Source: Misgurnus anguillicaudatus
Lineage: Eukaryota; Chordata; Actinopteri; Cypriniformes; Cobitidae
Length of the DNA: 64,000 nt
NCBI RefSeq assembly: GCF_027580225.2
Contig: NC_073353.2
Coordinates: forward strand, 33,361,501-33,425,500
Direction of reading: 5' to 3'
The notes beneath the pieces are model-generated. The model was not told the DNA's origin, did not search any database, and worked only from the letters and a program-made list of their open reading frames with translations. The translations under genes were made by a program, and so were the position numbers. Below are positions 45,049-57,756 of the stretch, in pieces. Every line of letters starts with the position of its first letter. The first letter of the stretch is position 1.

Positions 45049-45770
45049 GGCTGTTTACACTTGGCATTAACATGTGTTTTCGTCGATCGGATCACAAGTG
45101 GACGACGTTAATGCCAGGTGTAAACGGTGTTCAAAACGTTTTGAGCTCGTCCACTTTCGACCACTTTCAACCACATCCAGAGGTGGTCGAAACCACTTTC
45201 GATCGGATCGCTTTGGAGTTGCGGAACGGACATGTGATTGAATGCGTTCGAACAGCCACACGCGACCGCCTTCTCTCCGCCCATTTATCTAATCTGAGGT
45301 ATTAAACACAAGTTTTACGTCTTTTTTTGACTTCTGGCGTGAACATTCGGTGAACAGCGCTATTTTTAGCCTTTCATTGATAAAACTGAGCGGCTGATCT
45401 CCGTAGTTTCGTTTTGAAAGCGTGTGAAAGTTGCGCGATCCTATTTCATCAATTGCGCTGAAAATTCAAAGAAAGCTCTTACGTACAAAACAATGTGCAG
45501 CATGTTTACTTGCTAAACAAGCAGTGCACTCCGACATAATATTAATTTGCGTCCATATAAACTCATAATTACTCCCGCTCGGGTTTGAATGACAGCAGAA
45601 AGACTCGCCCACCGTCTCACAGACCACCCCCTCATAGTATTCAGCACAGCAGCGGTCGAAAGTGGACAAAAGAGACAGATTTAAATACCAGGTGTAAACG
45701 TAATGTGTCTCTCTCGTCCACTTGTGATCCGATCGATGAAAACACATCTTAATACCAAGTGTAAACAGCC
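45049..45770. mobile_element. TIR element
   Basis: ggctgtttacacttggcatt and aataccaagtgtaaacagcc are the inverted ends, with tcattg on both sides. Internal gtgatccgatcgatgaaaac mirrors cgtcgatcggatcacaagtg. No transposase is present. Confidence 0.85.
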
Positions 45771-46469
45771 TCATTGTGAGAAGAATACATAAAGTGTGTT
45801 CAGAGGAAGAAGAAAAGTTTTGTGGTCATCAGGGGGAGAAAGTAAGATCTTCACACACTTTCGTTTCTGGGACTGAATTAAAGTATTTGTTGTAATGCAT
45901 AACTAAATCAACTCAGTTAGGGCTTTCCATTTGTTGCGTAACATAACATCAATGAGAGCATTTGAACATCACGTGTTACATTCTTGAGGCCATCAGTATG
46001 GATCACCTTTTCATGTAAGGCTTGTTACTACAAGCCGGGACGCTCGTGAGGAATTTGTTGATTTTCTGCTTGTTTGTGAAATGTCAGCATTTTTTGATTA
46101 TATGAGAGGACTACAAGATGTACCAAAATTGCTGTAATATTGCAAATCACAATATGTATATGGCAATGGTTTGCAATAACCAAATTATTTTAATACTTCA
46201 CCAATTTTAGGTCAATTTAGATATCAGAGAGACTGGTGAGACAGAAAGATTGATTATTTAGTTTCACCTTTTTATAATATTCAGTATTTTATTTTTTTAG
46301 CATTTTTATTGATTTTATAAACTTATAAAGCACTACTGTGTCGCATACTGCATTATTTAGCAAGTGATATCGTATTTGCTTTAATTTTGTGCAGCCTCAA
46401 TGGTAATGGTGAATGTTGACTTTAAAATGTAACAAACAAGTAAAGTTTGCACATGTTTTGTGTATTGTT

Positions 46470-46773
46470 CAAAAAAATAGTTCACCCAAAAATGAAAATT
46501 CTGTCTTCATTTACTCACCCTCATGATGTTATAAACCAGTATACACAACACAAAGGAAGATATTTGTAATGAAGCAGGAAACGGAAGCACTATTGACTTC
46601 CATTGAAAAAAAATCCTACTGTGGAAGTCAATGGTGCTTAAGAATTGTTTGGCAAACACTGTGAAAAATATCATCCTTTGTGTTCAGCAGAAATTTATAT
46701 GTGGGTTTTGAACAACTTGAGAGTGAGTAAATGATGACAGAATTTTACATTTTTGGGTAAAATATCCCTTTAT
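46470..46773. mobile_element. 'atagttcacccaaaaatgaa' palindromic MITE
   Basis: The left end atagttcacccaaaaatgaa is mirrored by tacatttttgggtaaaatat at the right, and ttgacttccatt and ggaagtcaatgg at the centre. This is the best copy of the family. Confidence 0.8.
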
Positions 46774-46833
46774 TGAAGAATAGCCACATTTACCCATTTA
46801 GCTTGCTTATACGATGCTTGCGTGGTAAGAACT

Positions 46834-47078
46834 CAGGGTTTCCTGCAGAAAGTTTGTTATTTAAGGTGGTAGGGTTGGGCGGGTAGGTGGGGCTGGGGGC
46901 GTTGCAATCAAAGGGGCGGGGCCTACGTGTCATGATGAAAATGAAAATATTTTTATTCGAAACACTCAAATAAGCAATGAAGCAAATTATTATTATTTTT
47001 TTTGGACGATTGTTAAGGCGGTAGGGTTTCCCAGCTTAGGTGGCCAGCTCGAACTAAATAGTGCTGCGGGAAACCCTG
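46834..47078. mobile_element. 'cagggtttcctgcag' element, internally deleted copy
   Basis: It has the same ends as 42427-43678 (aaggcggtagggtttcccag near the right end in both) but only 245 bp long: a MITE-type deletion derivative. Confidence 0.85.
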
Positions 47079-47509
47079 AAACTACATTTCCCATAATTCT
47101 TGGTAGCAGCATAAGAATAATGAAATACTGAAAAAGCAATTGCCCACCAAACATTTAGTGGAAAAACAGAACACACAAACCCTAAAAACACCGGACTGCT
47201 CTGGTAATTCAGTAATAGGAACATTTTCGTACCTTGATTAATTTAAATGCCGTGATTCATGTGTCGACAGCGAAGATCAGTTACTAGATAATGTTGTTTA
47301 CTGAGTCTTGGCTTTTTATGTGACCCCGTGAGAAGCGTTCAAGACATTGTCCAGGAAGGACCATCGGATACGTTTTGGGCATGGAGTCGAAGCACCTGTT
47401 TGCCACTTTGTTATAGTACAGTATTTTTAGAAAGACCAGGCTTCAAAGCACCGCCCTTGTCATTTCTCCATGTTTGGGATTGACAGCAGCGAGTGCAATT
47501 TGCTCCATG

Positions 47510-48560
47510 CGTTCACAAAAAATTTCTTCGATTAATTGTCGATAAGAATTTACTCGATAAAACTTAACGATTGTTGAAAAACAAGATCATGCACGTGTGT
47601 GCGGCGCCTGCGCAAAACACATACAGTCGGAGAAAAAAAATTAAGCGAGCGCGCAAAAGTTAAACTACTAGCTATGATCACAACAATGCTCGATGCCAAG
47701 CACACGCATGTGCTTTTTAACGTCATGCGAGACGAGGCTGGCTGGCTGCCAACGCAACGAAATTACATCCGCAGTGGATCTGACGGTCCGACGCAGAAAA
47801 TGCAAATACGTTTAGGATACTGAAAGCAAAGACCCTCTTCGGGGAAGCCTGCAAGATTAGCATAGCAACGCTGCTATATACAGAGAAGGAGACCAGAAGC
47901 CGTTTTTAATGAACAGATTAAAATGTAATCTTAAATTATGGCAAGAAACTGTCAAATGTAAACTGTAACTGACTGTCGTTACACCCTGAATGCCCGCAAC
48001 ATATATCACTGATCATCATTATTGACTGGCTGAGGCGCTGCGTGTTTTCTAATGGAAGGTTGGCATCTCCGTAATATAAGCATCTTTGCTGAAAGTACGT
48101 CTAAGGTGAGGTGACGACGAGAAAAGTGCCCTTCGTGTGCTTCTTGGATATAATTACAAACAGTGTATCAACGACTCGGAAAGCGAGGTAAACAGCTTGA
48201 TAAATAACACTTGATGATAATAAAACTGTTATTTTGACATGGACTTTCATGCGTCTGTTGCAGGGTGCCCATGTGAGGCGGAGTTATACACTGTGTCTAT
48301 TAGTCATTATATTTCATTACGAGATAAGTTTAAATTGATGATTCTATCAGAACAACAACTACATTGACTCATTTTACAATCCCACTAGCATGTTATTTAG
48401 ACAAAATAAAATCTTTTAATTCGCTGTCGTTTTTATGCACACTTTTATGTCATTGGCTATATGCCACTGCAGTGAAGGCTTATTGCACTATTACTGTTAA
48501 CGATTATTCGATTGATTGATCGTTAATTTAAATGATCATCGAATATGGGAAATTGCATAA
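47510..48560. repeat. probable element bounded by 'cgattaattgtcgata' blocks
   Basis: tcgattaattgtcgataaga at 47528 and ttattcgattgattgatcgt at 48502 look like degenerate inverted ends. A related block occurs at 54012-54080. Confidence 0.35.
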
Positions 48561-49000
48561 ATTGACATCCCTATTTCAAAGTCCTTTGTTGTGCATGTCT
48601 CAGAAGGTGTTACGGCTCCAACTAAGTGGGTCAGTGGATGTGGCCGGTAATTGTGGATTATCTCGACACAGCGTTCCCAGGCCTCCGACGTTCTGTACCT
48701 GTTTTGTTGTGTGTGAAACACGATCTGGCGGAGGCGGGACACAAAGAAGGCTCAGTCCGGGCCTTCCATTGCCCTGTGGCAGCATTACTTCACATCCTCA
48801 CACTTCCTGTTCCTATTTTGGTTTGTCCGGGCACGGCACAGTAGAGCTATGAGCCGGAGATATGGCTGCATTCCAGTCAGGGCGAGTGAGAGTTCTTTGG
48901 GGCCCTTGGAGGGAATCTCATGGTTTTTGAGTATAGTTAGAGCGTCCGGACTGAGGATCTGCTTGTTTTTTCCTGTTCTGACCACTTTGTGCCTTTATCA
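48560..49000. other. repeat-free, GC-richer island in ctdsp1 intron 1
   Basis: About 440 bp of balanced composition among AT-rich repeats (e.g. gaggcgggacacaaagaagg). Overlapping short frames exist on both strands but none is convincing. It could be an enhancer or an alternative 5' exon. Confidence 0.3.
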
Positions 49001-49149
49001 TCTTTTGCATTTGTTAAAAGTGACATTTTGCATTTTTGTAACTCAAATTAATTTATTATATGGGCAAATACAAGTCTGTAAAACGACGTTAGCCAAAGAG
49101 ACATAATCCTGAAGACTTTTATCAGCCGTTGTGCATTATATTACTACTA

Positions 49150-49296
49150 GTTAGTTTTTGTTGCTCAATTAGTGTTGCATTAGTAGTGGAAAAGGTTATG
49201 GGTTTGATTCCCAGGGAACACAAATACTGAATGCACTAAAAGGCGCAATGGATAAAAGTGTCTGCCTAATGGATAAATGTAAATGAAATGTAACTG
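49150..49296 (+). repeat. SINE
   Basis: A tagtgttgcattagtagtgg head with gggtttgattcccagggaac (B-box-like) and a gtctgcctaatggataaatg tail. Confidence 0.6.
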
Positions 49297-49359
49297 TAAA
49301 GTTGGAGCTTAACTTCATCGGCCTTCAGAAAAAGCATTGTGCATCCCCAGTTTATAATA

Positions 49360-49679
49360 TGTGAACCTGGACCATAAAACTAGTCATAAGTAGCATGGGT
49401 ATATTTGTAGCAATAGACAACAATACATTGTATGGGTCAAAAATATAATTTTTTTAAAGCCAAAAATTATTAGTATAAGGTAAAGATCATGTTCCATGAA
49501 GGTATTTTCCTACTGAAAAATATCAAAAATGTATTTAACTTTTTTAATTTGTGTTGCTAAGGACTTTATTTGGACAACATTAAAGGCGATTTTCTCAATA
49601 ATTAGATTTTTCATATGATGTATAAATCTCAATTAAAAAAATTGACCCTTATGACTGGTTTTGTGGTCCAGGGTCACAT
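49360..49679. mobile_element. complete copy of the 'gtggtccagggtcacat' family
   Basis: The left end atgtgaacctggaccataaa is inverted as ttgtggtccagggtcacat at the right. The interior matches copies at 6876 and 36462. Confidence 0.75.
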
Positions 49680-50029
49680 TTACATTTGCTATGACTTTAT
49701 TAGGGTTGTTGAAAAAGTAAGCAGCGTTGTGAATATTAGAAGGGTATCAGATATGACAGCCAGGGTTTTATTTTTTACACCTCGCTCATGGACTCGCGAC
49801 TGCAGGACTGTTAAGACGAAGATATTTTAATAGCGTCTCAGGTTTAAAATTGGTGCTTGGGTTGGAAAGTTTGATTCAGCAGTTTAAATGAGCCTTTAAA
49901 AAATGTCTGTGTCCTTTAAGGATAAGTGATGAGTAAATTTTTTCAATAGAACTCCTGAGCCATTTCAAAGCAAAACCGTGAACATTAATAAATGCATAGT
50001 ATATCATAAAAAATATGAATGATAATGAG

Positions 50030-50176
50030 CAGCACTGTAGCTCAGTTAGACAATTAGTAGTGCAAATGGTCATGGCTTCGAATCCAGGGAACACACATGC
50101 TGATAAAAATGTATATCTTGTAATGCACTGTAAGCGCTTTGGATAAAAAACACATAAGTGTGAATGTAAATGTAGT
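50030..50176 (+). repeat. SINE
   Basis: cactgtagctcagttagaca, then catggcttcgaatccaggga and the tail tgtaagcgctttggataaaa: a full tRNA-derived head, body and tail. Confidence 0.65.
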
Positions 50177-50725
50177 TAAAAATAGGAATTGTTTAGTATG
50201 CAAAATGTTTTTTCAGATTCATTATCCTTTGCTCCCAAGGGGTGGTTTACAAGTTGTGATTTGTAGTATGGGACGCATGTCACAATCGTAAAGTCGAGCT
50301 CTGAGTGTCCTCTATCCGTCGGGTTTGGAATAGCATGAAGTCCTAGACAAACCACATTAAACTGTCTGGACCTGTTGACCTGAGTGGAATCGATACTGCC
50401 ATACAAAACCATGTAGCCTCAATACCAGTAGTGATTTAAGAAGAAAGTCTTTATGATAGAAATTCAGATAGAAAATGTTTGTAGAAATTATATCTGATTA
50501 TATCTGTGAATGAATTTCTTCTTTTGCTGTCCAAACTAAAATACCATACGTAGCAGTAAAGAAATTTATACAAAGTTTTATATTGTATATTATAATATAT
50601 TAAAAATCTATACATTTTTGTCAGAAAATAATAACAAAAACTGTTGATTTTGTTATTGTTTTTCAATAATGCCTAATCAAGGTTTAATGATTCTTAAGAA
50701 TATTTTCTATGATGTGCAATAATGC

Positions 50726-50966
50726 TAAAGAGATAGTACACCCCCAAAACACAAAGCAAGATATTTTGAGAAATGTTTGTAACCAAACCGATCAGAAGCC
50801 CCATTGACTTCCATGCAGGAAAAAAGAATACTATGGAAGTCAATGGGGCTTCTCAAAATATCTTCCTTTCGGTTTATCAGAACAAGGAAATGTGTTCAGG
50901 TTTGTATCAACATTAGAATGAGTAAATGAAGACAGAATTTTCATTTTTGGGTGAATTATCCCTTTA
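50726..50966. mobile_element. 'atagtacaccc' palindromic MITE
   Basis: Ends taaagagatagtacaccccc and gggtgaattatccctttaag; the centre has cattgacttccatg and ctatggaagtcaatgg. Confidence 0.75.
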
Positions 50967-52169
50967 AGTGAATTTAGATGTCAATATTATAATATATTTT
51001 AAATTATTTTAAATCTAAAATGCATGAAAACTGTTAACATGGAAAATGATTGTTGTTATGATAGTGTTGTGTTTATTACAACAACATGCATTTAAAGAAA
51101 TAATAAATGTAAAGGCTAACACACCTAAATATGTCAGCCAATACGGATAAAGATACGAGCGTATAAAATAAAAACGTTGTATTCCTATAGATCAGGGCTA
51201 GTCAACTGGTGGCCCACGGGCCAAATGCGGCCCTCCAATCATGTTTATCCGGCCCGCCGGTCATCTTTGTCTGATTTAAAATCAGTGTGGTTACTTTTAC
51301 CTTTCCATTGTACATGACAAATGACGGCCAATAAAGCGGAAGGAGAGTCGGAAAGGGGCTGCGTGGGTGTGCCAACCATCTGCGGGTGTGTAATTATCCT
51401 ATCCGATTTGAGTTTTGGATGCATAAAAAAAGTTTGATAAGCGCTTTAGCCTATATACCTTTAAAATATTAAAAAAGAAAACAGGAAGTGCAATTTTAGT
51501 CATGAGGAGAAATGTTGTAAAATGTATAAACAAAATAAGTTTTGTGCAATGTTGAACTATTAACATTTGGCTTTTGCAATGTTAAACAGAAATTGTTTTT
51601 AAAATATTAAAAAAGAAAGTTCGTTTTCAGTAAAAGGCAAAATACTTTTTTGAAAATGCATGTTGTTTTAATATTCTATAACAAAAAGTATATATAGGTC
51701 AAAGTTAAAATATATAATACTGTGCAAAAGTCTTAGGCCACCGCCACCAAATTTTTGTATCAGAAGTTTTAATGTCCATGCATATCTATTTTTCAATCTA
51801 TTTTAATAAGATACAAACAGAAAATACAGGAAATATGTACAAAAATTTAAATTTTAAAACATTACATTTTCAGGACTAAATGTCATCTTTAGGCATAGTC
51901 AGTGCTTAGTGTGACCTGTCTTGGCACTAAACACATCTTGAGCATCTTTGAGCAGCATGAAGTAAAAAGACTAATTTCTTTAAAATTAGAAATTAGGATT
52001 TAATTTTATTTAGGTTTAAGAGATACTTCAGTTTCCTGCTATTGCTCAAGTGGAAGGCGAGTTTACCCTAAAAACTTGACACTTCAGCTTACAGTTTTAT
52101 ACAGTTTTTAATACTTATACACATTTTCTGGATTTATTTTTTATTAAAGAGACTGAGAGACTGAGAAAC

Positions 52170-52291
52170 AATTATATATGATCACTATAACATTGCAAAA
52201 ACAACAAATCTAATTCTGGCATTGTGGTCTAAGACTTTTGCACATTATATATATATAAATATCATTTGTTTACTTGCCACCTTTGTGCCCA

Positions 52292-52345
<54 letters not shown>

Positions 52346-52421
52346 TGTGCAAAAGTCTTAGACCACCATGCCAGAATTAGATTTGTTGTTTTTGCAATGT
52401 TATAGTGATCATATATAATTG
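52170..52421. repeat. palindrome with TA-repeat core
   Basis: The left arm 52170-52253 (attctggcattgtggtctaa) is mirrored by 52345-52421 around a TA run at 52302-52340. A third partial copy continues to 52477. Confidence 0.8.
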
Positions 52422-52486
52422 TTTATATATGATCAAATCTAATTCTGGCATGGTGGTCTAAGACTTTTGCACATTTTATATATATA

Positions 52487-52624
52487 CCACTCAGATTTTA
52501 AAATTGGAATTACAATGCGGGCCAAACTTTTACCCATATTATTACCTATTATATATATAAATGGGTAATAATAAGGGTAAAAGTTTGGCCCGCATTGTGT
52601 TTGCAATTTTAAAATCTGAGTAGT
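52487..52624. repeat. 60-bp-arm palindrome
   Basis: actcagattttaaaattgga at the left is mirrored by caattttaaaatctgagtag at the right, with ggccaaacttttaccc and gggtaaaagtttggcc inside. Confidence 0.85.
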
Positions 52625-54630
52625 TGAAGACACTTTGAATAAGTGTCTGCCAAAGGCATATTTAATAACAATAAATAATAAAATATTTGATGCTATGGTT
52701 TATTGCTGCACATATAAGACTCCTCAATCTCAGCCATTCTTTGATCAAAGTTGTTTACAAGTTGCTCTATGCTAATAGCGCAAAATGCTTCGGCATCTAT
52801 CCTTTAATTATGTTATTCATCAAGTTATCACATATACTCCAGAGATAAACATACGGTCATGCTATTTGTTTTTGTCCCCAACTGGGAGCACAACAAAGTT
52901 TTGTTTTCCAATTCTGTTTATGGCTCAAACCGAGTGCCGTAAATGACCAAGTCTATATTTGTGTAGAGTGCCATCACCAACCTCTGTAAGCAGCTGCCCG
53001 CAGGGTGTATTTAAACCCCACTGATGTGTAATATTAGAAAAGTGCATGTGCAAAACTGTTTTTCTTTATGCTCCCCCACCCCTTTTATTCCTCTCATTTG
53101 TTTACTTGCCACCTTTGTGCCCATTATGCTGGATGCAGGTGGGCTCACTGTACAGTGTTTCAATATTATGACCTGTCAGATTCTTCGAGTTTTTATGTGG
53201 GAGTCAAGTGGGTTTGTGGTTAGAGTGAGAGCTGGGTGTCTAAAATATAATACGGTTGACATGTCTTTGTATGTTTTATGTTTTGAAGGTTAAGAGAGAT
53301 GTTTTATATCCTGATGATTGGTTGGCATCACATTGCATGTGGTGTTTGAGTTAAGTTTGGTTTTAAGGGAGAAATTGAGAAATAAGTTTAATAAAGAATG
53401 ATGATCCAAAATGTAAACACCTCCCACCTCCGAACACTTTATGTAACCATCCACCTAATATGTCCTATGTAACTACATTAAAAGTACTTTATGTTCTGTA
53501 CATACCAGCGTGTCACGTCTTGGTTGGATACATGAGCTTTTAGTTTGAATTTTGATCGTCATGCTAATCCCTCCTGTTGACAGCTTCCTTTGCTCTCTCG
53601 GTTGCCGCCTAATTTGTCAAAGATTTTGTCTAGCAAAGAGTAGCTTTCGTCACTGCTGTTCGCTCTTGTAAGTCACTCAGATAGTTTGCTGGGCTCATCT
53701 GCCCTGAGCCCAACATAGATCTGTAATCACGTGGATTCCCTGTTATTTGTCACCATTCAGGGATACTTGGCCTCTGCCTGCTGTGTTTGGCGATACATTT
53801 CTGGCTTATTAGCAGCCAGGAGTTTTTTGGCACAATTTTTTTTACCTTATTTTATTTTATCTTCTTATAAAGCTCAGATTTTAAAATACGTTTTAGGAAC
53901 TCGTGGGTGTGACAGACATGTGTTTTCAATTGATGAAAGCCTCTTTGTTCTCCACCCTTTCTGAAATCCATATGTGCCGTTTTCTACTGTAAAAAATATT
54001 TTGCTTTAAAGTAGGGTTGCAACAACTAATCGATACAATCAATAATAATCGATAATGAAATTCGTTATTGATTAGTTGGTCTATCACATGCTCCCGCACC
54101 ACCGTCTGCTTTATACAGCGTGAGCTTTGCGTTTATAAAGTCAAGAATTTCTTCTGCATACAGCACAAGCTGCGTGCTTATAAAATTAGGTGCTTTTTCC
54201 ACCATGCGACCAGCTTGGTTAAAAGCAAGGTCAGTTGCGGCATATAGCACATGGCAGCGGGAGTCATGTGACGTCCTGGAATATAGATGAGATTGTCTTT
54301 GTGTTGTTGGGTTTTCATGATGTATAATAGTAATAACCCACAGTTGCATCTGTTTTAAAGTAAGTTGGAAATACAGGTCTTTGTTTATGTCAGTAACAAC
54401 GCATGTATAGCCTATCACTGTCATATTATTACATGAATGTCTTATTTGTTAGGTTTATAACAAATCATGTTAAGACTCGTCAGGGTCTAACGTTTAAGAT
54501 CAAAAGTAGTTTATTAATCTGTGTCAAAATTGCAACTCAACAGCACATCCCTAAATACAATTTTGACATTTAAGACGTTTTACTATTTAAAAATTGCTAC
54601 TTTTTTTATTTAAGGCTTAAAATCGAAAAA

Positions 54631-56292
54631 TTAAAGGACAAGTTCGGTATTTTATACTTAAAGGCGGAGTGCACAGTGTTTGAAAGCCAATGTTGATATT
54701 TGAAATCACCTAAACCAGGGGTTCCCAAACTTTTTTTCCTGCGCACCCCCTTCTATGTCCCAACCTGGTTGGCGTACCCCCAATCCCCACTAAAAAAAAA
54801 AAACCGTAAATAAGCTTTGTTTACTCGACATACAGACTCGTGTTTAATCATGCGCAAATAACTAGGGGCCGGTTGCACCAGCGTTAAGAAGTTGGGTGTA
54901 AGTCCTACGTCGGGCTTAGCTACGTTGAACATTGTGAAAAATATTTACGCCTGTTGCACCATCTGAAACTACGACCAGACGCAGCTACGCTCAGCATAGA
55001 TGATGCGTGCCCCCGTGTATGCGTTTAACCACTGTGATATTTAGACGCCATTCGAGTTAACTATAGTAAAAAACTTACACTTACTGCCGTCAGCTAATAG
55101 ATGACATATGAGAGCATTCCTCATGTTTACCGGAGCGCTCTCCCTCAAGATGCCTGCGTCACGTGCAGACCCATCAAACACTTTAACGAAAGCCTTAAAT
55201 GTTCGCACAAAAGGTGTATAATTGTTTGCAGATTCATTATAACAGCTCAATTTTCAAACAAAATTAAATGAAAGCTTTTAATAAGTTCTCTGCAGTGTCT
55301 GTAAGTATTTATGTATTTTATTTTATATTTCATTGGCGGTCTCTCTACCATGCATGAAAACACATTGCTTGCGTATCCTGTGCATTAGACGCGCCCATGT
55401 CTCGTCACATTTCATTATTTCTATTTTTGCCATAAAAAAGTCTCTCTCTTTTGGTCCCTCTCCTCCTTCGTGACTAACAACTTTATCATAAGACATCCCA
55501 TTTTAGCCAGTTAAGCATATTTATAATATATATGGAATGAATGAAATGAGTTAGCACGCATATAGCGGCTGCAGTGCATAACAGAAGAGCAGTGTGTAGA
55601 AAAAGACAGCAGCTGGCTTCTACGTTTCTTTCAAAAACTAATAAAGTTTTTATTTAAAATAAAAGCAATTACAAAGGAAATGTTTACTGTTCATTTTTTT
55701 ATTTATTATATTTATTGTATGGAAAAATCCCACTTAAAGAAACAGACCGCCATTACATTTTTCCTCTCACGCACCCCCTGGTGGCAGCTTGCGTACCCCT
55801 GGGGGTGCGCGTACCACACTTTGGGAATCCCTGACCTAAACAAACACGCCCCTACCGCAATAGAATCTGGACCTTCTTTTAAAAGACCCGCCCCACACAT
55901 ACGCAATCCGGCAAGGATGTCGATTAGTAGACACGCTCCTTACTGTTGTTTGGCTATAAGTGTGTTTTGGTAGTCGGCCCGTCTCCTTTTCCAAAGCGTT
56001 TTTCAAACATTGTGCACTCCGTAAAGGCCTGTTTTCAGATTGTTTATGGTGAAATAGAACGGTTTTGACTGAAATTTCGACATATCCTTCCTAAAATGCA
56101 TTAAACTTTCGTTTACAAAGACGTGAAACTCACCGAGTGGTCAGGGGTGTTCACTGATATGCTCACACAAAAATCGCTGCAAAAGATGCAAGGCCAGCAT
56201 CATATGTCAAAATTTCAGTCAAAACCGTTCTATTTCATCATAAACAATCTGAAAACAGGGCTTTAAGTGTAAAATACCAAACTTGTCCTTTA
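54631..56292. mobile_element. TIR element, outermost of a nested stack
   Basis: ttaaaggacaagttcggtat with tttatacttaaag is inverted over 33 bp at 56260-56292. It contains an inner element (about 54661-56025) that is itself split by a hAT at 54716-55833. Confidence 0.85.
54716..55833. mobile_element. hAT-type element with 8-bp target duplication
   Basis: caggggttcccaaacttttt and acactttgggaatccctg are the inverted ends. acctaaac duplicates flank exactly (54708-54715 and 55834-55841). The related sequence at 27891-27951 shows the same site without insertion. No transposase frame remains. Confidence 0.92.
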
Positions 56293-56992
56293 AAGATTAT
56301 ATAAGTAAAGCTTAATGTATGGATTTTGCACTTTTTAAAGTACACTTTCACTTTTTGATTTAGCTATAATAAGTCTAATTGAAAAAAAGAAAAAAATGTA
56401 ATCAAAAAGAAAAATCTTAATTTACAATAAATGTTTAGGTTTTTAAATTAAAATTTATGGCGCTTTTCCATTGCGTGCTAGGACTAAGCTTGACGCAAAC
56501 GCAGCTCGGATCGGCACGCTTTATTTTGGCTTGGTTTCCTTTTCAGTTTAGTATTGCCTTAAAGTGGGTGGGATTATAGATCAGTGATCTGCTTTATTTA
56601 CATGTCACATTTTAGTATCAATATGACTCACTTGAAACCTCATCCGAGGTGGTACAAAAAGACCAAAAGTGAGCTGTACTGAGCCGCTTCGAGCCATAAT
56701 ATGCAGTGTAAAAACGGCATAAGTATATTCCTTGGTTGTCCTTACTGACACTTTGCAAAGATGCATTATTAGCCTTTTAATGTAATACATTTTTATGACG
56801 TTGGTATACGTTTTGAAGATATTTAAAAACGGTTATTTCCAGACGTTATACGTGTGCATCTGATTAAAGATATATAATATCAAGTAACCCTGTTGTGAAG
56901 TATAAGCTGTCAGAACTAGTCGGGTATGCAGAGATGTGGCATTGAAAAGCGGGTATCGATACATGTGAAATAATATGGTTTTCGTTTCTTAG

Positions 56993-57147
56993 GTACCCCT
57001 CCACATCCTGCATCCTCTTCGAAGAAACCCCGCAGTCGTGGGATTTTCCGCAGTCTCTTCTGCTGCCTGTGTCATGACGAAACGGATCACGTACCCGTCA
57101 ATAACAACGCCCCTCTGCTGGTGGAGGAAAATGGAACCGTTTCAAAA
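56993..57147 (+). CDS. ctdsp1: ctdsp1 coding exon 2 (Cys-rich membrane-anchor region)
   Basis: It joins exon 1 as (R)GTPPHPASSSKKPRSRGIFR, then SLFCCLCHDETDHV and NNNAPLLVEENGTVSK. PRSRGI-x-x-SLFCC-x-C is the conserved palmitoylatable Cys cluster of SCP proteins. APLLVEENG-x-x-x-K matches CTDSP1 better than CTDSP2 or CTDSPL. Acceptor gtttcttag, donor aaa|gtaaga, phase 0. The 16.8-kb intron before it is almost entirely repeats. Confidence 0.92.
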
Positions 57148-57756
57148 GTAAGAGTTTATTTAGGTTTTGCTAAGTCCTCCCTTTCACCTAATTTTTGTAT
57201 TTTCTGTGTACTGGTCAGCTTGTGGGTAAGAGCCACATGATCCACTGCAATAGTGAGGAAACAAAAACCTCATGTTTGTTTTGCGCAATTCTTTTTCTGT
57301 TTACATGTTCAGTTGAATGTGCCGCATAAATCTCATTTGCATTGGGGTAAAAATTATTATAAACATCACCAAATAACAAAGAAATCCACTTTAAATGGAC
57401 ACTACGTTGATTTAGCAAAATGAAAAACTATCTGAATTCTCTAAATCATAAGTGCCTTTGCCAAAAATGTTTGGCACATATCCACGTTACCTTTAAGTAA
57501 CTTATTATCCGAGAAATAAACACGACTGCGAACATCTACACGCAGATTGGGTGTCAAGACGCTCTAGGTGTCAGCTTCAGATTTATGCCTTACTTCAGCT
57601 TTTTATAGTGATTTGATATGCCACGGTTATTTGTCACGTCTCTGAAGCACCAAAAATAATCGGTACGTCTCCTGAAGGCGGGCTGGGAGCGGGGTTCAGT
57701 GAAGTCTCAACCTCTCCGTCATGTCAACGTGCACACTGCTGCTGGTGTCTCAGGCA

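Larger units (their letters stand above)
51193..52628. mobile_element. hAT-like element left end with complex nested palindromes
   Basis: The left end cagggctagtcaactggtgg plus cggccctccaatc is a widespread vertebrate hAT terminus. The matching interior/right sequence ggcccgcattg...gtagttga appears at 52588-52627. In between lie 'gtgcaaaagtcttagaccac' repeats in opposite orientation. Confidence 0.6.

Noticed and set aside
45045..45305. Overlapping frames on both strands
   Set aside because: They are mirror images within a TIR element and without transposase motifs.
47599..47823. 74-codon frame on the + strand (ERAKVKLLAMITTM)
   Set aside because: It lies in a probable repeat, lacks splice context and has no recognisable domain.
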